Source: Fragilaria crotonensis (Eukaryota; Bacillariophyta; Fragilariophyceae; Fragilariales; Fragilariaceae). Taken from it: a DNA stretch of 64,000 bases. The stretch is taken from contig JAKSYS010000232.1 in assembly GCA_022925895.1 (NCBI GenBank), positions 18,339-82,338 on the forward strand. The letters run 5' to 3'. A program made the translations under genes and the position numbers. Below are positions 62,792 through 64,000 of this stretch, piece after piece (the first letter of the stretch is position 1; each line of letters starts with the position of its first letter). Under the pieces are notes generated by a model. It did no database searches and was not told where the DNA came from. It saw nothing but the letters and a program-made list of their open reading frames with translations.

Positions 62792-63644
62792 CTAGTACAT
62801 ACTGCTGAAGTTGGATCGACCTTCTCTTCCCTTTGGAGCTTCAATCTTTTCCTGATTCTTCAACAAGAAATCAACATTGGCCACATAGGCGCTCTTTACG
62901 GTCCTGAAGGCCTTTTTAGCGAGTGCATAGTACTGTGTATCAATGGCATAGACAGCTTGCAGACGATGAAATTCTTGTTGCCCCGATGATTTCTTGGTTT
63001 CCTTAGTGACGGTAGTCTTGGTCTCCTTGCCATCGTTTTCTTCCTTCTGTGTCTCCGTCGCTGTCTGCGAACTAAGAAGAAGCTTGTCCATCGCATCTGC
63101 ACGAGCCGAATAGTACTTGGAGAGTTCGTCCAATGACTTGACCAAGGCTTCGGTCGTATCCTGAAGTTGCTTGATGGCCGTCATTTGTACAGTCACACCA
63201 AAGTTGTTGCCATCCTCCATCTGTGGAAAATGAAGAACAATGTAATCGCACATGGTCGACATATCATCCAGGGCCTGGGAGACGGCATCCTGAGAGGCAC
63301 CCAGCGCCGCTACAACACTTGGGTTCTGCTGAATCAGGTTTTGCATCTGGAACGACTGGTGGACCTCCGACAACTTGCTGAGAGGAAAATGTACCTTGTA
63401 GGCCAGTTCAAGAGATTGAAGAAAGGCAATCGCATTTGACTTGATCTTTTCGGCTTCGTCGCGAGAGATTGATTGGTGGTCCTGTGATGTCAGCCAGTTG
63501 ATTGAGGTGTGGTTAGTGTTTGTAGAAATGTGTTTGACAAAAGAGACAATCGCATTGGTGTACAATGGAGTATGGCAAATAGATTGATACGAAAAGCAGG
63601 AGATACAGCAGTCTTCTTTATGCTAGCCTTACTTTGAAAGTCAT
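62792..63644 (-). CDS. Proteasome activator PA28 (REG/PSME) subunit
   Basis: Two exons, 63644-63633 (only MTFK) and 63481-62792, with a 151-bp intron, giving 233 residues. PA28 forms a heptameric cap that opens the 20S proteasome without ATP. The activation-loop region is MEDGNNFGVTVQMTAIKQL, the main family signature. YYSARADAMDKLL and YALAKKAFRTVKSAYVANVDFLLKNQEKIEAPKG complete the four-helix bundle. The C-terminus ends in SSMY; the final residues contact the 20S alpha ring. A Lys/Glu/Thr insert (about residues 145-165) separates helices. The tiny first exon is inferred from ATGACTTTCAAA next to GTAAGG and an acceptor ACATCACAG. Confidence 0.88.
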
Positions 63645-64000
63645 GGTGATAACAGTGCGACTTGTCGGCGTCGTAAAATGGATGCAATGCGCAATGTGTT
63701 AAAGGGTCAAGACGCGACGAAACCAATCGAGCAAAAGAAGGAACAGGAATGTAAGGGAAGTCAATCGAATCCTGCAGAGAGAGGGAGCAGACAGTGGGGC
63801 AGTGTGAACCGTCTACCAATCGTACTGTACTGCTACTACTACTAGACGGCAAGTCAGTAATTGCTCACTGTACTTGGAGCTTGGAGACTTGGAGTTACTG
63901 GATCACTGGGAGATTCGCACAGTACGAGAGTGAGCGTAGTACTGCAGTGTACTACAACACTACATGGCAGAGTACAGTAGCCCTACTAAAGTCATTGAAT
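63645..64000. other. Intergenic, upstream of PA28 gene
   Basis: No gene was recognised. TACTGTACTGC and related GTAC-type words are frequent from 63825 to the end of the window. Confidence 0.4.

Overview
The window looks like nuclear DNA of a diatom, probably a pennate one. Three things support this. Genes are compact, often with a single 80-270 bp GT-AG intron. A fibrillin-type plastid lipid protein starts with a signal peptide that appears to be cut just before an aromatic residue, as in plastid targeting through a secondary envelope. The other genes are all ordinary eukaryotic housekeeping genes. The species cannot be named from sequence alone.

Layout. 0.7-1.5 kb carries the complex I subunit NDUFS4. 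1.5-9 kb is gene-poor: a decayed minus-strand mobile-element gene containing a perfect 160-bp tandem duplication, then a truncated non-LTR retroelement fragment. 9.2-15.6 kb is an intact-looking 6.4-kb DNA transposon (T1) with 17-bp terminal inverted repeats, a TCA target duplication, a 1142-residue DDE-type protein and a convergent partner gene. 15.7-18.8 kb is a complete pogo/Tigger-like element (T2) with 25-bp inverted repeats, a TA duplication and two convergent genes. 19.7-22.9 kb has a Ric8-like gene and a type II membrane glycosyltransferase. 23.1-25.4 kb is a 2.3-kb non-autonomous element (A). 25.7-47 kb is gene-dense: two isochorismatase-family hydrolases, a secreted protein of unknown function, RRP6, PCNA, two 2-oxoglutarate oxygenases, a pseudouridine synthase, CDC20, CHMP2, a fibrillin, AsnRS, EF-1beta and a gamma-glutamylamine cyclotransferase-like gene. 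47.1-59.2 kb is a 12.1-kb element (B) with the same ends as A. 59.8-63.6 kb has prohibitin, a SNARE and a PA28 proteasome activator.

The most unusual content is in the mobile elements. B is a giant Mutator-like element. It holds a decayed MULE transposase with a SWIM zinc finger, a decayed 2-oxoglutarate/Fe(II) dioxygenase-like gene with an HxD...H pattern, and a third decayed gene that joins a GNAT-like segment to a protease-like segment. Three arrays of a 73-bp hairpin repeat separate these genes. A is an internally deleted relative that kept the ends, both extremities of the transposase gene and one array of 15 regular copies. Each 33-bp terminal repeat of A and B contains a perfect TGACGTCA (CRE) site. 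T1 encodes a protein whose spacing of D, D, zinc-binding cysteines, LHxE and E resembles the RAG1/Transib/CMC class of transposases, although the gene is not a clear member of a family I can name.

Intergenic DNA is rich in GTAC-type short palindromes, notably a 13-bp RTACTCCGAGTAY motif. No tRNA, rRNA or CRISPR locus was recognised.
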